From the NCBI RefSeq assembly GCF_022513565.1, contig NZ_JAKWBE010000025.1, forward strand, positions 1-64,000: a stretch of 64,000 nucleotides of DNA, read 5' to 3'. Source of the stretch: Streptomyces gilvus (GTDB lineage Bacteria; Actinomycetota; Actinomycetes; Streptomycetales; Streptomycetaceae). Shown here piece by piece: positions 25,539-34,598 of the stretch; position 1 is the first letter of the stretch, and the number at the start of each line of letters is the position of its first letter. Both the position numbers and the translations under genes were made by a program. The notes below the pieces were generated by a model, which saw nothing but the letters and a program-made list of their open reading frames with translations, was not told where the DNA came from and did not search any database.

Positions 25539-25924
25539 GCCAGAACGCCCTTCTTGTATGCGTACAGCAGCCCCACGGCCAGGAAGCCGAGGAAGATGAA
25601 CATCTCGACCAGGGTCGTCGCGCCGTAACCCGGGGCGGCGAAGACCGTAGCCCAGGGGAACAGGAAGATCGAGTCGACGGCGAAGACGACGTACAGGAAG
25701 GCGTAGACGTAGTAGCGGACCTGGGTGTGGGCCCAGCCCTCGCCGACGGGGTCGACCCCGCACTCGTACGTCAGGAGCTTCTCCGGGGTGGGGACCACCG
25801 GCCGCAGCAGGCGGCCCGCGCCGAAGGCGACGGCCACGAAGAGCACGCCGACCACGGCGAGCAGTCCGACGACCGAGTACGACCGGAAGTAGCCCGCCGC
25901 GATGACGACGGTCGGTTCCCGCAC
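25529..25924 (-). CDS. nuoA: NADH-quinone oxidoreductase subunit A (second nuo operon)
   Basis: A 131-residue subunit with three membrane helices. LLTYECGVDPVGEGWAHTQVRYYVYAFLYVVFAVDSIFLFPW is the conserved first loop and helix 2 (in shorter view, YECGVDP and RYYVYA are diagnostic). The GTG at 25924 is preceded by AGGGGA at a good spacing. It is the first gene of the operon, and its end overlaps nuoB by 10 bp. Confidence 0.93.
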   Translation of the reverse strand: MREPTVVIAAGYFRSYSVVGLLAVVGVLFVAVAFGAGRLLRPVVPTPEKLLTYECGVDPVGEGWAHTQVRYYVYAFLYVVFAVDSIFLFPWATVFAAPGYGATTLVEMFIFLGFLAVGLLYAYKKGVLAWT

Positions 25925-25977
25925 GTCCGTCCCCTCACTCGCTTCACTCGCTGCTGTTCGACGATCTGTACGCAGGG

Positions 25978-26005
25978 AGTCTAGGCCCTGATAAAGGGAC
26001 GGTAA
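25978..26005 (-). promoter_or_regulatory. Candidate nuo operon promoter
   Basis: On the minus strand, TTACCG (26005-26000) and TAGACT (25983-25978) are separated by 16 bp. They lie about 55 bp before the nuoA start. TAGACT is a good Streptomyces -10 hexamer. Between them is a short CCCT/AGGG inverted repeat. Confidence 0.4.
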
Positions 26006-26118
26006 GCAGCCCGTCAGGCCTTGAGATCGGCACGTGATGCCGAGGTGGGGTTTTCCCCAGCGGACGGGGGCGGCCGACCTCATGGCGCGGGCGCCCGGCG
26101 CGCGGCACGCTAGCCCAT

Positions 26119-27318
26119 ATGACCGAAGGATTCTCGCGCCCGGCCCGGGCCCCGGAAGGCGCCGACGACCGTCTGCCGCCCGCCCGTCTCGCCTACGAAG
26201 GGCACACCTGGAAGGAGATCGCGCATCTGCTGGCGAACCTTCCGCTGGCGGTGTTCGGGTTCGTCTACGTCGTGACGGTGCTGTGGACCGGTTTCTGGCT
26301 GACGGTGACGGTGATCGGGTTCCCGTTGCTGGCGGCCGGGCTGATGGGGGCGCGGCGCTGGGGTCGCTGGGAACGGGCGCGGGCCAGGCGGCTGCTCGGG
26401 GTGCGTGTCGACGAGCCGAGTCCGCTGCCCCGGCGTGCGGCGGCGGGCGGTTTCCTGCCCTGGCTGTGGATGGCGGTGAAGGACCCGGTCGCCTGGCGCA
26501 CGGTGCTGTACGACTTCATCCGGCTGCCGTGGGGCATCCTCACCTTCGTCACCACGCTGACCTCGTTGTTCGTGCTGTGGCCGGTGCTGCCGTTCATCGC
26601 GCGAGGGCTGGCCAACGCGGACCGGGCGATGGTGCGCGGGCTGCTGTCGCCGTCCGACGAGCTGGAGCGGCGCATCGCCGAGCTGGAGTCGGACCGCGGG
26701 GTCGTGGTGGACACGGCCAACGCGGATCTGCGGCGCATCGAGCGCGACCTGCATGACGGGGCGCAGGCGCGGCTGGTCAATCTGGCGATGGGGCTGGGCC
26801 TGGCGAAGGAGAAGCTCCTGGAGGACCCCGACTCGGCGGCGGAGATGGTCGCCGAGGCGCACGGCGAGGTGAAGCTCGCGCTGCAGGAACTGCGGGACCT
26901 GGCGCGGGGCATCCATCCCGCCGTACTCACCGACCGGGGACTGGACGCGGCGCTGTCCGCCGTCGCCTCCCGCTGCACCGTGCCCGTCAAGGTGACGGTG
27001 GATCTGGAGTCCCGGCCGGCCGCGGCCATCGAGGGCATCGCCTACTTCACCGTCTCGGAGCTGCTGCAGAACATCAGCAAGCACAGCGGGGCACGGAACG
27101 CGGTCGTCGAGGTGTGGCGGGCGGAGAACCGGCTGCTCATCCAGGTCGAGGACGACGGCCGGGGCGGTGCGCGGCTGGACGGCGGTACCGGTATGCAGGG
27201 GCTGGCCGAGCGACTGGACGCGGTCGACGGGCTGTTCGTCGTCGACTCGCCGCAGGGCGGGCCGACCGTCGTGACGGCGGAACTGCCCTGGCGCGACCGT
27301 TCCAGGGCCGGGGGGTAG
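26119..27318 (+). CDS. Sensor histidine kinase (HisKA_3 type), first of a tandem pair
   Basis: A 399-residue kinase. Residues 30-185 form a sensor with four hydrophobic segments. The dimerisation/phosphoacceptor helix reads RRIERDLHDGAQARLVNLAM, with the phospho-His in DLHDGAQ. The ATP-binding domain includes ELLQNISKHS (N box), VEDDGRGG (G1) and GTGMQGLAERLDAV (G2). It is divergent from nuo and starts a three-gene set with a paralogous kinase and a NarL-type regulator, so it should phosphorylate that regulator. The signal is unknown. Confidence 0.93.
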   Translation: MTEGFSRPARAPEGADDRLPPARLAYEGHTWKEIAHLLANLPLAVFGFVYVVTVLWTGFWLTVTVIGFPLLAAGLMGARRWGRWERARARRLLGVRVDEPSPLPRRAAAGGFLPWLWMAVKDPVAWRTVLYDFIRLPWGILTFVTTLTSLFVLWPVLPFIARGLANADRAMVRGLLSPSDELERRIAELESDRGVVVDTANADLRRIERDLHDGAQARLVNLAMGLGLAKEKLLEDPDSAAEMVAEAHGEVKLALQELRDLARGIHPAVLTDRGLDAALSAVASRCTVPVKVTVDLESRPAAAIEGIAYFTVSELLQNISKHSGARNAVVEVWRAENRLLIQVEDDGRGGARLDGGTGMQGLAERLDAVDGLFVVDSPQGGPTVVTAELPWRDRSRAGG

Positions 27319-27438
27319 GGAAAACCCCCCGCCGAAGATGCCGACGGACTCCATGGTCCGTGGACCTGCGGCGCAGCAGGGTGGAGGTAGGGCGGGAGAA
27401 GCCGCACGAGGAACGGACGAGTAGAACGGACGACGCCG

Positions 27439-28803
27439 ATGGCCACGGAGTACGGACAGGGCTACGGGCACGGGTACGACAGCGGGTTCGGGCTCGCCGA
27501 GCCGCGCCGGCGCCGGCTGCCGGCCGGGCTGCGGGCGCCGTTCGAGGCGCGCAGCTGGCGGGAGTTCGGATATGTGCTGCTGAGCCTGCCGATCGGGATC
27601 ATGCTCTTCACGTACGCCGTGACGATGGTGGCGCTCGGCGCCGGTCTGCTGGTGACGTTCCTCGGCATCCCGGTGCTGGCGGCGGGGCTGGCCGGCTGCC
27701 GGGGGTTCGGGGCGCTGGAGCGGGCACGGGCGCGCGGCATGTTGGGGCTGGAGGTCGGGGACCCGGAGCCGCTGCGGATGAGGAAGCCCGGGGTGATGGC
27801 CTGGATGGGGGCCGTGCTGAAGAGCGGCACCTCGTGGCGGACGCTGCTGTACGCGCTGCTGCAGTTCCCCTGGTCGGTGTTCTCGTTCGTGGTCGCGGTG
27901 AACTTCTGGGCGTACGGGTGGGCGCTGCTGACGTACCCGCTGTGGTTCTGGGTCTTCCCGGTGTACGCCGGTCAGGGCGGGCTCCAGCTGTACGGCGACG
28001 CGCACCACTCGGTCTACCTCGACAACGCGTTCGAGATCACCGTCACGGCGTTGGTGGGGCTGTTGTTCACGCTGGCCACGCCGTGGATCGTGCGGGCGCT
28101 GACCTTGGTGGACCGGGTCATGGTGCACGGGCTGCTGGGGCCGTCGCGGCTGTCGGCGCGGGTGGTGGAGCTGGAGTCGGACCGGGGGGTCGTGGTGGAC
28201 ACGGCGGCGGCCGACCTGCGGCGGATCGAGCGGGACCTGCACGACGGGGCGCAGGCGCGGCTGGTGGCGCTGGCGATGGATCTGGGGCTGGCGAAGGAGA
28301 AGCTGGCGGAGGATCCGCGGGCGGCGGCGCGGATGGTGGACGAGGCGCACGGCGAGGTGAAGACGGCGCTGCAGGAGCTGCGGGACCTGGCGCGGGGCAT
28401 CCATCCCGCCGTACTCACCGACCGGGGACTGGACGCGGCGCTGTCCGCCGTCGCCTCCCGCTGCACGGTGCCGGTGCAGGTGGAGGTGGATCTGGCCGAG
28501 CGGCCGGCGCCCGCGATCGAGGGGATCGCCTACTTCACGGTGTCGGAGCTGCTGCAGAACATCAGCAAGCACTCCCGGGCCACCTGGGCAGCGGTGGACG
28601 TGTGGCGGGTCGAGGGCCGGCTGATGGTGCAGGTCGTCGACAACGGCGTGGGCGGCGCCGACGCCTCCTCCGGCTCGGGCCTGGCCGGGCTCGCGGAACG
28701 CCTGGACGCGGTGGACGGGATCCTGGTGGTGGACTCCCCGACGGGCGGGCCGACCCGGGTGACGGCGGAGCTGCCGTGGCGGGGGGAGCGCTCGCTGGGG
28801 TGA
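27439..28803 (+). CDS. Sensor histidine kinase (HisKA_3 type), second of a tandem pair
   Basis: A 454-residue paralogue of the kinase immediately upstream. It has the same layout: N-terminal sensor with four hydrophobic segments, phosphoacceptor helix RRIERDLHDGAQARLVALAM, N box ELLQNISKHS, G boxes VDNGVGG and GSGLAGLAERLDAV. The sensor part is longer, with an inserted loop near residues 150-200 (QGGLQLYGDAHHSVYLDN). The two kinases share an 89-nt stretch that is identical at DNA level (28378-28466 against 26890-26978), suggesting recent gene conversion. It probably uses the same response regulator. Confidence 0.93.
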   Translation: MATEYGQGYGHGYDSGFGLAEPRRRRLPAGLRAPFEARSWREFGYVLLSLPIGIMLFTYAVTMVALGAGLLVTFLGIPVLAAGLAGCRGFGALERARARGMLGLEVGDPEPLRMRKPGVMAWMGAVLKSGTSWRTLLYALLQFPWSVFSFVVAVNFWAYGWALLTYPLWFWVFPVYAGQGGLQLYGDAHHSVYLDNAFEITVTALVGLLFTLATPWIVRALTLVDRVMVHGLLGPSRLSARVVELESDRGVVVDTAAADLRRIERDLHDGAQARLVALAMDLGLAKEKLAEDPRAAARMVDEAHGEVKTALQELRDLARGIHPAVLTDRGLDAALSAVASRCTVPVQVEVDLAERPAPAIEGIAYFTVSELLQNISKHSRATWAAVDVWRVEGRLMVQVVDNGVGGADASSGSGLAGLAERLDAVDGILVVDSPTGGPTRVTAELPWRGERSLG

Positions 28804-29052
28804 CGCGTCCCGTACGCGCGATTCCGTACGCCTGATTCCCGTACACCCGATCCCCACCCGCCCGACCCGTATGCCCCACCCCGAAGTACGCCCGATGATC
28901 GTGATCACGCGCACGGCAGGCCGGAACCGGTCCTGCCGTGCGGCTGTTCCCGCTGATTGGCCCGGGAATCGCGTTGCCGGGGCCCCTCCGGGTCCGGATG
29001 CTGGAATGCTGGACTACTGGCAGACGGAACAGGGCGTGGGGGGCCGGACATC

Positions 29053-29724
29053 GTGGAGGACAGGGTGCGGGTGGTCATCGCCGAGGATTCGGTGCTCCTT
29101 CGGGAGGGGCTGACGCGGCTGCTGACCGACCGGGGGCACGACGTCGTCGCCGGGGTCGGGGACGGGGAGGCGCTGATCAAGACCATCACGGAGCTCGACG
29201 GGCAGGGCGAGCTGCCGGACGTGGTGGTCGCGGACGTGCGGATGCCGCCGACGCACACCGACGAAGGGGTGCGCGCCGCCGTACAACTGCGGAAGGCACA
29301 TCCCGGTCTCGGGGTACTCGTACTGTCGCAGTACGTGGAGGAGCGGTACGCCACCGAGCTGCTCGCCGGGTCCAGTCACGGCGTCGGCTATCTGCTCAAG
29401 GACCGGGTGGCCGAGGTGCGTGAGTTCGTGGACGCGGTGGTGCGGGTGGCCCGGGGCGGTACCGCGCTGGACCCGGAGGTGGTCGCGCAGCTGCTCGGAC
29501 GCAGCCGTAAGCAGGACGTGCTGGCCGGGCTCACGCCGCGGGAACGGGAGGTGCTGGGACTGATGGCCGAGGGACGGACGAACTCCGCGATCGCCCGGCA
29601 GCTCGTGGTCAGCGACGGCGCCGTGGAGAAGCACGTCAGCAACATCTTCCTGAAGCTCGGGCTGTCGCAGAGTGACGGGGATCACCGGCGTGTTCTCGCG
29701 GTCCTCACCTACCTCAACTCATGA
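29053..29724 (+). CDS. NarL/FixJ-family response regulator
   Basis: A 223-residue regulator. The receiver domain has the acidic pair in VVIAEDSVLL, the phosphoacceptor Asp in VVVADVRMPPT and the Lys in YLLKDRV. The C-terminal LuxR-type helix-turn-helix reads LTPREREVLGLMAEGRTNSA, followed by VEKHVSNIFLKLGL. The GTG start at 29053 places the receiver strand properly. It follows two kinase genes after a 249-bp gap that has repeated CGTACRC words and no gene, so it may have its own promoter. Confidence 0.94.
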   Translation: MEDRVRVVIAEDSVLLREGLTRLLTDRGHDVVAGVGDGEALIKTITELDGQGELPDVVVADVRMPPTHTDEGVRAAVQLRKAHPGLGVLVLSQYVEERYATELLAGSSHGVGYLLKDRVAEVREFVDAVVRVARGGTALDPEVVAQLLGRSRKQDVLAGLTPREREVLGLMAEGRTNSAIARQLVVSDGAVEKHVSNIFLKLGLSQSDGDHRRVLAVLTYLNS

Positions 29725-29907
29725 CCGGCTGACACCGGACCGGTGGCCGCGCGCTCGGCCGTCAGGCCGGCGTCCGTCCAGCCCCAGAACCGAAGAATCG
29801 CGGGGAGCGTCTTCAGAGCAAGCGCCGGGGGGCGAGGGATCATGACAATTCAGGGCGTCGGACCGTCTCAGAATCATGTCCATCATGCGAATGGCCGAGG
29901 GAAGGCG

Positions 29908-29926
29908 ACCCTAACGGACGTAGGGT
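29908..29926. promoter_or_regulatory. Palindrome in the korA upstream region
   Basis: ACCCTA-ACGGACG-TAGGGT is an inverted repeat with 6-bp arms and a 7-bp centre, 65 bp before the korA start. It overlaps a TAGGGT hexamer that could be a -10 element, so it is a candidate operator or small hairpin. Confidence 0.45.
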
Positions 29927-29990
29927 TGATCCTGGGATGGCCTGCGGGAAGGCCGGTCCCCGACAGCCGCCTCGAGGGAGGTCCAGTTCA

Positions 29991-31934
29991 GTGACCAGCC
30001 AGGTCAGCAGGACAGCGGAGCAGGCAGAAGCGGACACGGCGGACGGAGCCGTCGTAGGAGAGCAGCGCAGGCCGGCGGGGACGAAGGACGTCCGCCGGCT
30101 GGACCGGGTGATCATCCGGTTCGCGGGAGACTCGGGTGACGGGATGCAGCTCACCGGTGACCGCTTCACCTCGGAGACGGCGTCCTTCGGAAACGACCTC
30201 TCCACCCTTCCGAACTTCCCCGCCGAGATCCGCGCCCCCGCCGGAACCCTCCCGGGTGTGTCGTCCTTCCAGCTCCACTTCGCCGACCACGACATCCTCA
30301 CTCCGGGCGACGCGCCGAACGTGCTCGTCGCGATGAACCCGGCCGCGCTGAAGGCGAACATCGGCGATCTGCCGCGCGGCGCGGAGATCATCGTCAACAC
30401 GGACGAGTTCACCAAGCGGGCGATGCAGAAGGTCGGCTACGACGTCTCCCCGCTGGAGGACGGCTCGCTGGACGGCTACAGCCTGCACGAGGTGCCGCTG
30501 ACCACGCTGACGGTGGAGGCCCTCAAGGACTTCGACCTCAGCCGGAAAGAGGCCGAGCGCAGCAAGAACATGTTCGCGCTGGGGCTGCTGAGCTGGATGT
30601 ACCACCGGCCGACCGAGGGCACGGAGAAGTTCCTGCGGACGAAGTTCGCGAAGAAGCCCCAGATCGCCGAGGCGAACCTGGCGGCCTACCGCGCGGGCTG
30701 GAACTTCGGCGAGACGACCGAGGACTTCGCGGTCTCCTACGAGATCGCCCCGGCGACGACCGCGTTCCCGCCGGGCCTGTACCGCAACATCTCCGGCAAC
30801 CTCGCGCTCGCCTACGGACTGATCGCGGCCTCGCGCCAGGCGGATCTGCCGCTGTTCCTGGGCTCGTACCCGATCACTCCGGCCTCGGACATCCTGCACG
30901 AGCTGAGCCGGCACAAGAACTTCGGCGTGCGCACCTTCCAGGCCGAGGACGAGATCGCGGGCATCGGCGCGGCCCTGGGCGCGGCCTTCGGCGGCTCGCT
31001 GGGCGTGACGACGACGTCCGGTCCGGGTGTGGCGCTCAAGAGCGAGACCATCGGTCTGGCGGTCTCCCTGGAGCTGCCGTTGCTGGTCATCGACATCCAG
31101 CGCGGCGGTCCGTCCACGGGCCTGCCGACCAAGACCGAGCAGGCCGATCTGCTGCAGGCGATGTACGGCCGCAACGGCGAGGCGCCGGTCCCGGTGATCG
31201 CCCCGTGCACGCCGGCCGACTGCTTCGACGCGGCCCTGGAGGCCGCCCGTATCGCGCTGACGTACAGAACCCCCGTGATGCTGCTGTCCGACGGCTACCT
31301 GGCCAACGGCTCCGAGCCCTGGCGCATCCCGGAACTGGACGAACTCCCGGATCTGACGGTGCAGTTCGCGCAGGGCCCCAACCACACGCTGGCGGACGGC
31401 AGCGAGGTCTTCTGGCCCTACAAGCGCGACCCGCAGACCCTCGCCCGCCCCTGGGCCGTCCCCGGCACGCCCGGCCTGGAGCACCGCATCGGCGGCATCG
31501 AGAAGCAGGACGGCACGGGCAACATCTCCTACGACCCCGCCAACCACGACTTCATGGTCCGCACCCGGCAGGCCAAGATCGACGGCATCGACGTCCCCGA
31601 CCTGGAGGTCGACGACCCGCACGAGGCACGCACCCTGGTGCTCGGCTGGGGCTCGACCTACGGACCGATCACGGCGGCGGTACGGCGGCTGCGGGCGGCC
31701 GGCGAGTCGATCGCGCAGGCGCATCTGCGCCACCTCAACCCCTTCCCGCGGAATCTGGGCGCGGTGCTCGGGCGTTACGAGAAGGTGGTGATCCCCGAGA
31801 TGAACCTCGGTCAGCTCGCCACGCTGATCCGGGCGAAGTACCTGGTCGACGCCCACTCGTACAACCAGGTGAACGGTATGCCGTTCAAGGCTGAGCAGCT
31901 CGCCACGGCTCTCAAGGAGGCCATCGATGGCTGA
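29991..31934 (+). CDS. korA: 2-oxoglutarate:ferredoxin oxidoreductase, fused gamma-alpha subunit
   Basis: A 647-residue subunit. The N-terminal gamma domain (about residues 35-210) includes RFAGDSGDGMQLTGDRF. The alpha domain begins near residue 265 with GNLALAYGLIAASRQADLPLF. It also has GSYPITPASDILHEL and FQAEDEIAGIGAALGAAFGG of the pyruvate-flavodoxin fold. With KorB it oxidises 2-oxoglutarate to succinyl-CoA, passing electrons to ferredoxin; this variant acts as an oxygen-tolerant enzyme in actinobacteria. The GTG at 29991 follows GAGGGAGG. Its end overlaps korB by 8 bp. Confidence 0.93.
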   Translation: MTSQVSRTAEQAEADTADGAVVGEQRRPAGTKDVRRLDRVIIRFAGDSGDGMQLTGDRFTSETASFGNDLSTLPNFPAEIRAPAGTLPGVSSFQLHFADHDILTPGDAPNVLVAMNPAALKANIGDLPRGAEIIVNTDEFTKRAMQKVGYDVSPLEDGSLDGYSLHEVPLTTLTVEALKDFDLSRKEAERSKNMFALGLLSWMYHRPTEGTEKFLRTKFAKKPQIAEANLAAYRAGWNFGETTEDFAVSYEIAPATTAFPPGLYRNISGNLALAYGLIAASRQADLPLFLGSYPITPASDILHELSRHKNFGVRTFQAEDEIAGIGAALGAAFGGSLGVTTTSGPGVALKSETIGLAVSLELPLLVIDIQRGGPSTGLPTKTEQADLLQAMYGRNGEAPVPVIAPCTPADCFDAALEAARIALTYRTPVMLLSDGYLANGSEPWRIPELDELPDLTVQFAQGPNHTLADGSEVFWPYKRDPQTLARPWAVPGTPGLEHRIGGIEKQDGTGNISYDPANHDFMVRTRQAKIDGIDVPDLEVDDPHEARTLVLGWGSTYGPITAAVRRLRAAGESIAQAHLRHLNPFPRNLGAVLGRYEKVVIPEMNLGQLATLIRAKYLVDAHSYNQVNGMPFKAEQLATALKEAIDG

Positions 31935-33006
31935 GACGTCCACGGAAGGCACGGGCACGATCGAGGCGCTCACCCTCGTCCCCAAGGCCGCGGCCCGGCA
32001 GTCCATGAAGGACTTCAAGTCCGATCAGGAAGTGCGCTGGTGCCCCGGCTGCGGTGACTACGCGATCCTGGCGGCCGTCCAGGGCTTCATGCCGGAGCTG
32101 GGCCTGGCCAAGGAGAACATCGTCTTCGTCTCGGGCATCGGCTGCTCGTCCCGCTTCCCGTACTACATGAACACGTACGGCATGCACTCCATCCACGGCC
32201 GTGCGCCGGCGATCGCGACGGGGCTCGCGGCCTCGCGGCGGGATCTGTCGGTGTGGGTGGTCACGGGCGACGGCGACGCGCTGTCGATCGGCGGAAACCA
32301 TCTGATCCACGCCCTGCGCCGGAATGTGAACCTGAAGATCCTGCTGTTCAACAACCGGATCTACGGCCTGACCAAGGGCCAGTACTCCCCGACCTCCGAG
32401 GTCGGGAAGATCACGAAGTCGACGCCGATGGGCTCGCTGGACGCCCCCTTCAACCCCGTCTCCCTCGCCCTCGGCGCGGAGGCGTCCTTCGTCGCCCGCA
32501 CCATCGACTCCGACCGCAAGCACCTCACCGAGGTCCTGCGCCAGGCCGCGGCCCACCCGGGTACGGCGCTGATCGAGATCTACCAGAACTGCAACATCTT
32601 CAACGACGGCGCCTTCGACGCACTCAAGGACAAGCAGCAGGCGGAGGAGGCGGTGATCCGGCTCGAACACGGTGAGCCGATCCGCTTCGGGGCGGACCGT
32701 TCGCGGGGCGTCGTCCGCGACGCGGTCACCGGGGATCTGAAGGTGGTCGACGTAACGCCGGACAACGAGTCCCAGATCCTGGTCCACGACGCCCACGCGG
32801 CGTCCCCCACCACGGCCTTCGCCCTCTCCCGCCTGGCCGACCCGGACACCCTGCACCACACGCCGATCGGCGTCCTGCGCTCGGTGGACCGGCCGGTGTA
32901 CGACACCCAGATGGCCGACCAGCTGGACACCGCCGTCGAACAGAACGGCAAGGGCGACCTGGCCACGCTGCTGGCGGGCGGCGACACCTGGACGGTGGTC
33001 GGCTGA
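31927..33006 (+). CDS. korB: 2-oxoglutarate:ferredoxin oxidoreductase, beta subunit
   Basis: A 359-residue thiamine-diphosphate subunit. CPGCGDYAIL holds cysteines of a [4Fe-4S] cluster, and VVTGDGDALSIGGNHLIHAL with FNN downstream is the GDG-N thiamine-diphosphate motif. SGIGCSSRFPYYMNTYG gives the other conserved segment. The ATG is inside the end of korA (8-bp overlap), so the subunits are translationally coupled. Reduced ferredoxin from this enzyme could feed the NuoI-type subunit of the nearby nuo operon; that link is an inference. Confidence 0.94.
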   Translation: MAETSTEGTGTIEALTLVPKAAARQSMKDFKSDQEVRWCPGCGDYAILAAVQGFMPELGLAKENIVFVSGIGCSSRFPYYMNTYGMHSIHGRAPAIATGLAASRRDLSVWVVTGDGDALSIGGNHLIHALRRNVNLKILLFNNRIYGLTKGQYSPTSEVGKITKSTPMGSLDAPFNPVSLALGAEASFVARTIDSDRKHLTEVLRQAAAHPGTALIEIYQNCNIFNDGAFDALKDKQQAEEAVIRLEHGEPIRFGADRSRGVVRDAVTGDLKVVDVTPDNESQILVHDAHAASPTTAFALSRLADPDTLHHTPIGVLRSVDRPVYDTQMADQLDTAVEQNGKGDLATLLAGGDTWTVVG

Positions 33007-33029
33007 CGACCGCCGCCGTGAGGCACGCA

Positions 33030-33061
33030 GGGCCCGGATGCTCCGTACGGCATCCGGGCCC
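33030..33061. terminator. Terminator after korB
   Basis: GGGCCCGGATG (33030-33040) pairs with CATCCGGGCCC (33051-33061) over a 10-nt loop. It lies between convergent genes and can serve both directions. Confidence 0.8.
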
Positions 33062-33076
33062 TCGGCGTCTGCCGGG

Positions 33077-33334
33077 TCAGGCGTCGGGGATGTCCCTCTT
33101 GGCCCGCAGCAGAGTGTCACGGGTGATGACGACGATCCGCTCGTAGTCGGCCCGGGCGGCGTCCGCGGGCAGCATCGCGTCGAGTTCGTCGGTCCGGTCG
33201 GTCCCGATGACGGCGAAGCTCCCGTCGCTCAACTCGAACAGGTCGGGACACGTCTCGCCCGACAGGCTGCCTCGTTGGCGGGGCGAGTCCCCGAGACGGC
33301 GGACGATACGGGCGGCGGGGAGTTCGCTGTACAC
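33077..33334 (-). CDS. Small acidic protein of unknown function
   Basis: An 85-residue protein: YSELPAARIVRRLGDSPRQR, then CPDLFELSDGSFAVIGTDRTDELDAMLPADA and RIVVITRDTLLRAKRDIP. The pattern looks like a small alpha/beta protein common in Streptomyces, often next to DUF397, DUF6082-type or XRE genes. The GTG at 33334 follows AGAGGG. It lies 117 bp downstream of the DUF6082-like gene in the same direction, so the two probably form a pair. Confidence 0.72.
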   Translation of the reverse strand: MYSELPAARIVRRLGDSPRQRGSLSGETCPDLFELSDGSFAVIGTDRTDELDAMLPADAARADYERIVVITRDTLLRAKRDIPDA

Positions 33335-33451
33335 GCAGGTGCCCTCTGTCTATGGCCGAGTGCAACGAAGACCGGCCCTGGGATGGGAAGTTGAAGCGTC
33401 GCCCGGCAAAACTTATCAGGCTCCCCTCAGGCCACGGGCGGCAAACCTACT

Positions 33452-33952
33452 TCACTCGGACGGACCTACGACCCACCACTCCTCACGGCCATCGGCGAGC
33501 TCCTCCATCATGGCGTCGACAACTCGCCCCACCCGCGACTCCAGTGACTCCCGCGGCAGACTCTTGCGGTGGTCGCCCGTCATCTCCCAGTACTCCTGGA
33601 AAACGCGGTTCACGCACCAGACCCTCATGTGCCCGATCAGTTCGTCCCAGTCGATGGACCCCAGGCGGTGGTTGAGCATGATGGCGCTGTAGTGGGCGTT
33701 GACGAAGAGCACCTGCCGGCGCTTGCTCTCCGACAGGCCGGGCAGCGTACTCATGGCCTCCGCCAGCGCGGGATCCACGAGGGCCCGTCCGGTCTGCTCC
33801 GCCATGATGCGGTGCAACTGGATCAGATTCGCGTTGCGGATCTCCTCGGTCAGGGCTGTCAACTGCCGGAGCAGCCCCGCCAGGAGTTCCTCCTGGCGCC
33901 CGTTCTCCTCTGCAGGATCGATCCTTCGTGCATCCGGGTTCTCTGTGGCCAA
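33452..33952 (-). CDS. DUF6082-like protein
   Basis: A helical protein with the segments LRQLTALTEEIRNANLIQLH, ALAEAMSTL and VNAHYSAIMLNHRLGSIDWDELIGHMRVWCVNRVFQEYWE. These fit the DUF6082 family found near small regulators in streptomycetes. No membrane segment is present and no catalytic motif is visible. The start is uncertain: a TTG at 33952 (166 residues) with a GGGGG stretch 8 bp upstream is proposed; the frame stays open to about 34138. Function unknown. Confidence 0.65.
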   Translation of the reverse strand: MATENPDARRIDPAEENGRQEELLAGLLRQLTALTEEIRNANLIQLHRIMAEQTGRALVDPALAEAMSTLPGLSESKRRQVLFVNAHYSAIMLNHRLGSIDWDELIGHMRVWCVNRVFQEYWEMTGDHRKSLPRESLESRVGRVVDAMMEELADGREEWWVVGPSE

Positions 33953-34190
33953 GGCGGAAACCCCCGAGTCAGGCGTCCGACCGCCGGTCGGTGGCCTCGT
34001 GGACGGCACGAGGACCGGCGCGCTGGTGGGCGCAGCGCTTCGCCCCCAGCATGCCGGGCGGCTCAAGTCGGCGCGGGAGGCGGAAAGGGGGCGCATGGAA
34101 GGACGTATCACACATGCCAACCAACACCCTGACGTCAATGTGCCCAGCGAGCGCCTTCACCATACGTTCAACGCGGCGCGTGCGGCCGTG

Positions 34191-34595
34191 TCATTCCTGC
34201 TCAGAGCCGCTCTTCCGTGCGTCGTACACCTCCCGCGCCTCCAGCACCTCTCCCAGCCGCTCCTGGGTCCACACCGCCAGCCCCCTCACCTGTTCCGCCG
34301 CCTCGCGGCCGAGGTCGGTCAGGGAGTAGTCGACCCGGGGTGGGATGACCGGCTTGGCGTCGCGGTGGACCAGGCCGTCGCGTTCCAGGGTCTGGAGGGT
34401 CTGGGTCAGCATCTTCTCGCTGACGCGGCCGATCGCCCGGCGCAGTTCGCTGAAGCGGTACGGACGGTCGAGGAGCTCGATCAGGACGAGGACGCCCCAT
34501 CGGCTGGTGACGTGTTCCAGGACGAGGCGGTACGGGCACATCGCCTCGCCGGTGTCGTACTGGGCGGCTTTGGAGTCCACTGTACTTACGGCCAT
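34191..34595 (-). CDS. HxlR-family winged-helix regulator, QorR/YtfH-like
   Basis: A 134-residue regulator. MCPYRLVLEHVTSRWGVLVLIELLDRPYRFSELRRAIG is the HxlR wing-helix core (conserved W-L-L-L and RFSEL). The single N-terminal cysteine in MCPYR is at the position used for thiol redox sensing in YodB/HypR-type members. SEKMLTQTLQTLERDGLVHR is the recognition region. It is divergent from an NmrA-like oxidoreductase gene, the same arrangement as ytfH-qorB in E. coli. It probably represses that gene and itself through the palindrome at 34599-34623. Confidence 0.93.
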   Translation of the reverse strand: MAVSTVDSKAAQYDTGEAMCPYRLVLEHVTSRWGVLVLIELLDRPYRFSELRRAIGRVSEKMLTQTLQTLERDGLVHRDAKPVIPPRVDYSLTDLGREAAEQVRGLAVWTQERLGEVLEAREVYDARKSGSEQE

Positions 34596-34598
34596 GCC

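Noticed and set aside
26110..28914. Long minus-strand frame across both histidine kinases
   Set aside because: Arg/Pro/Gln-rich antisense shadow without domains.
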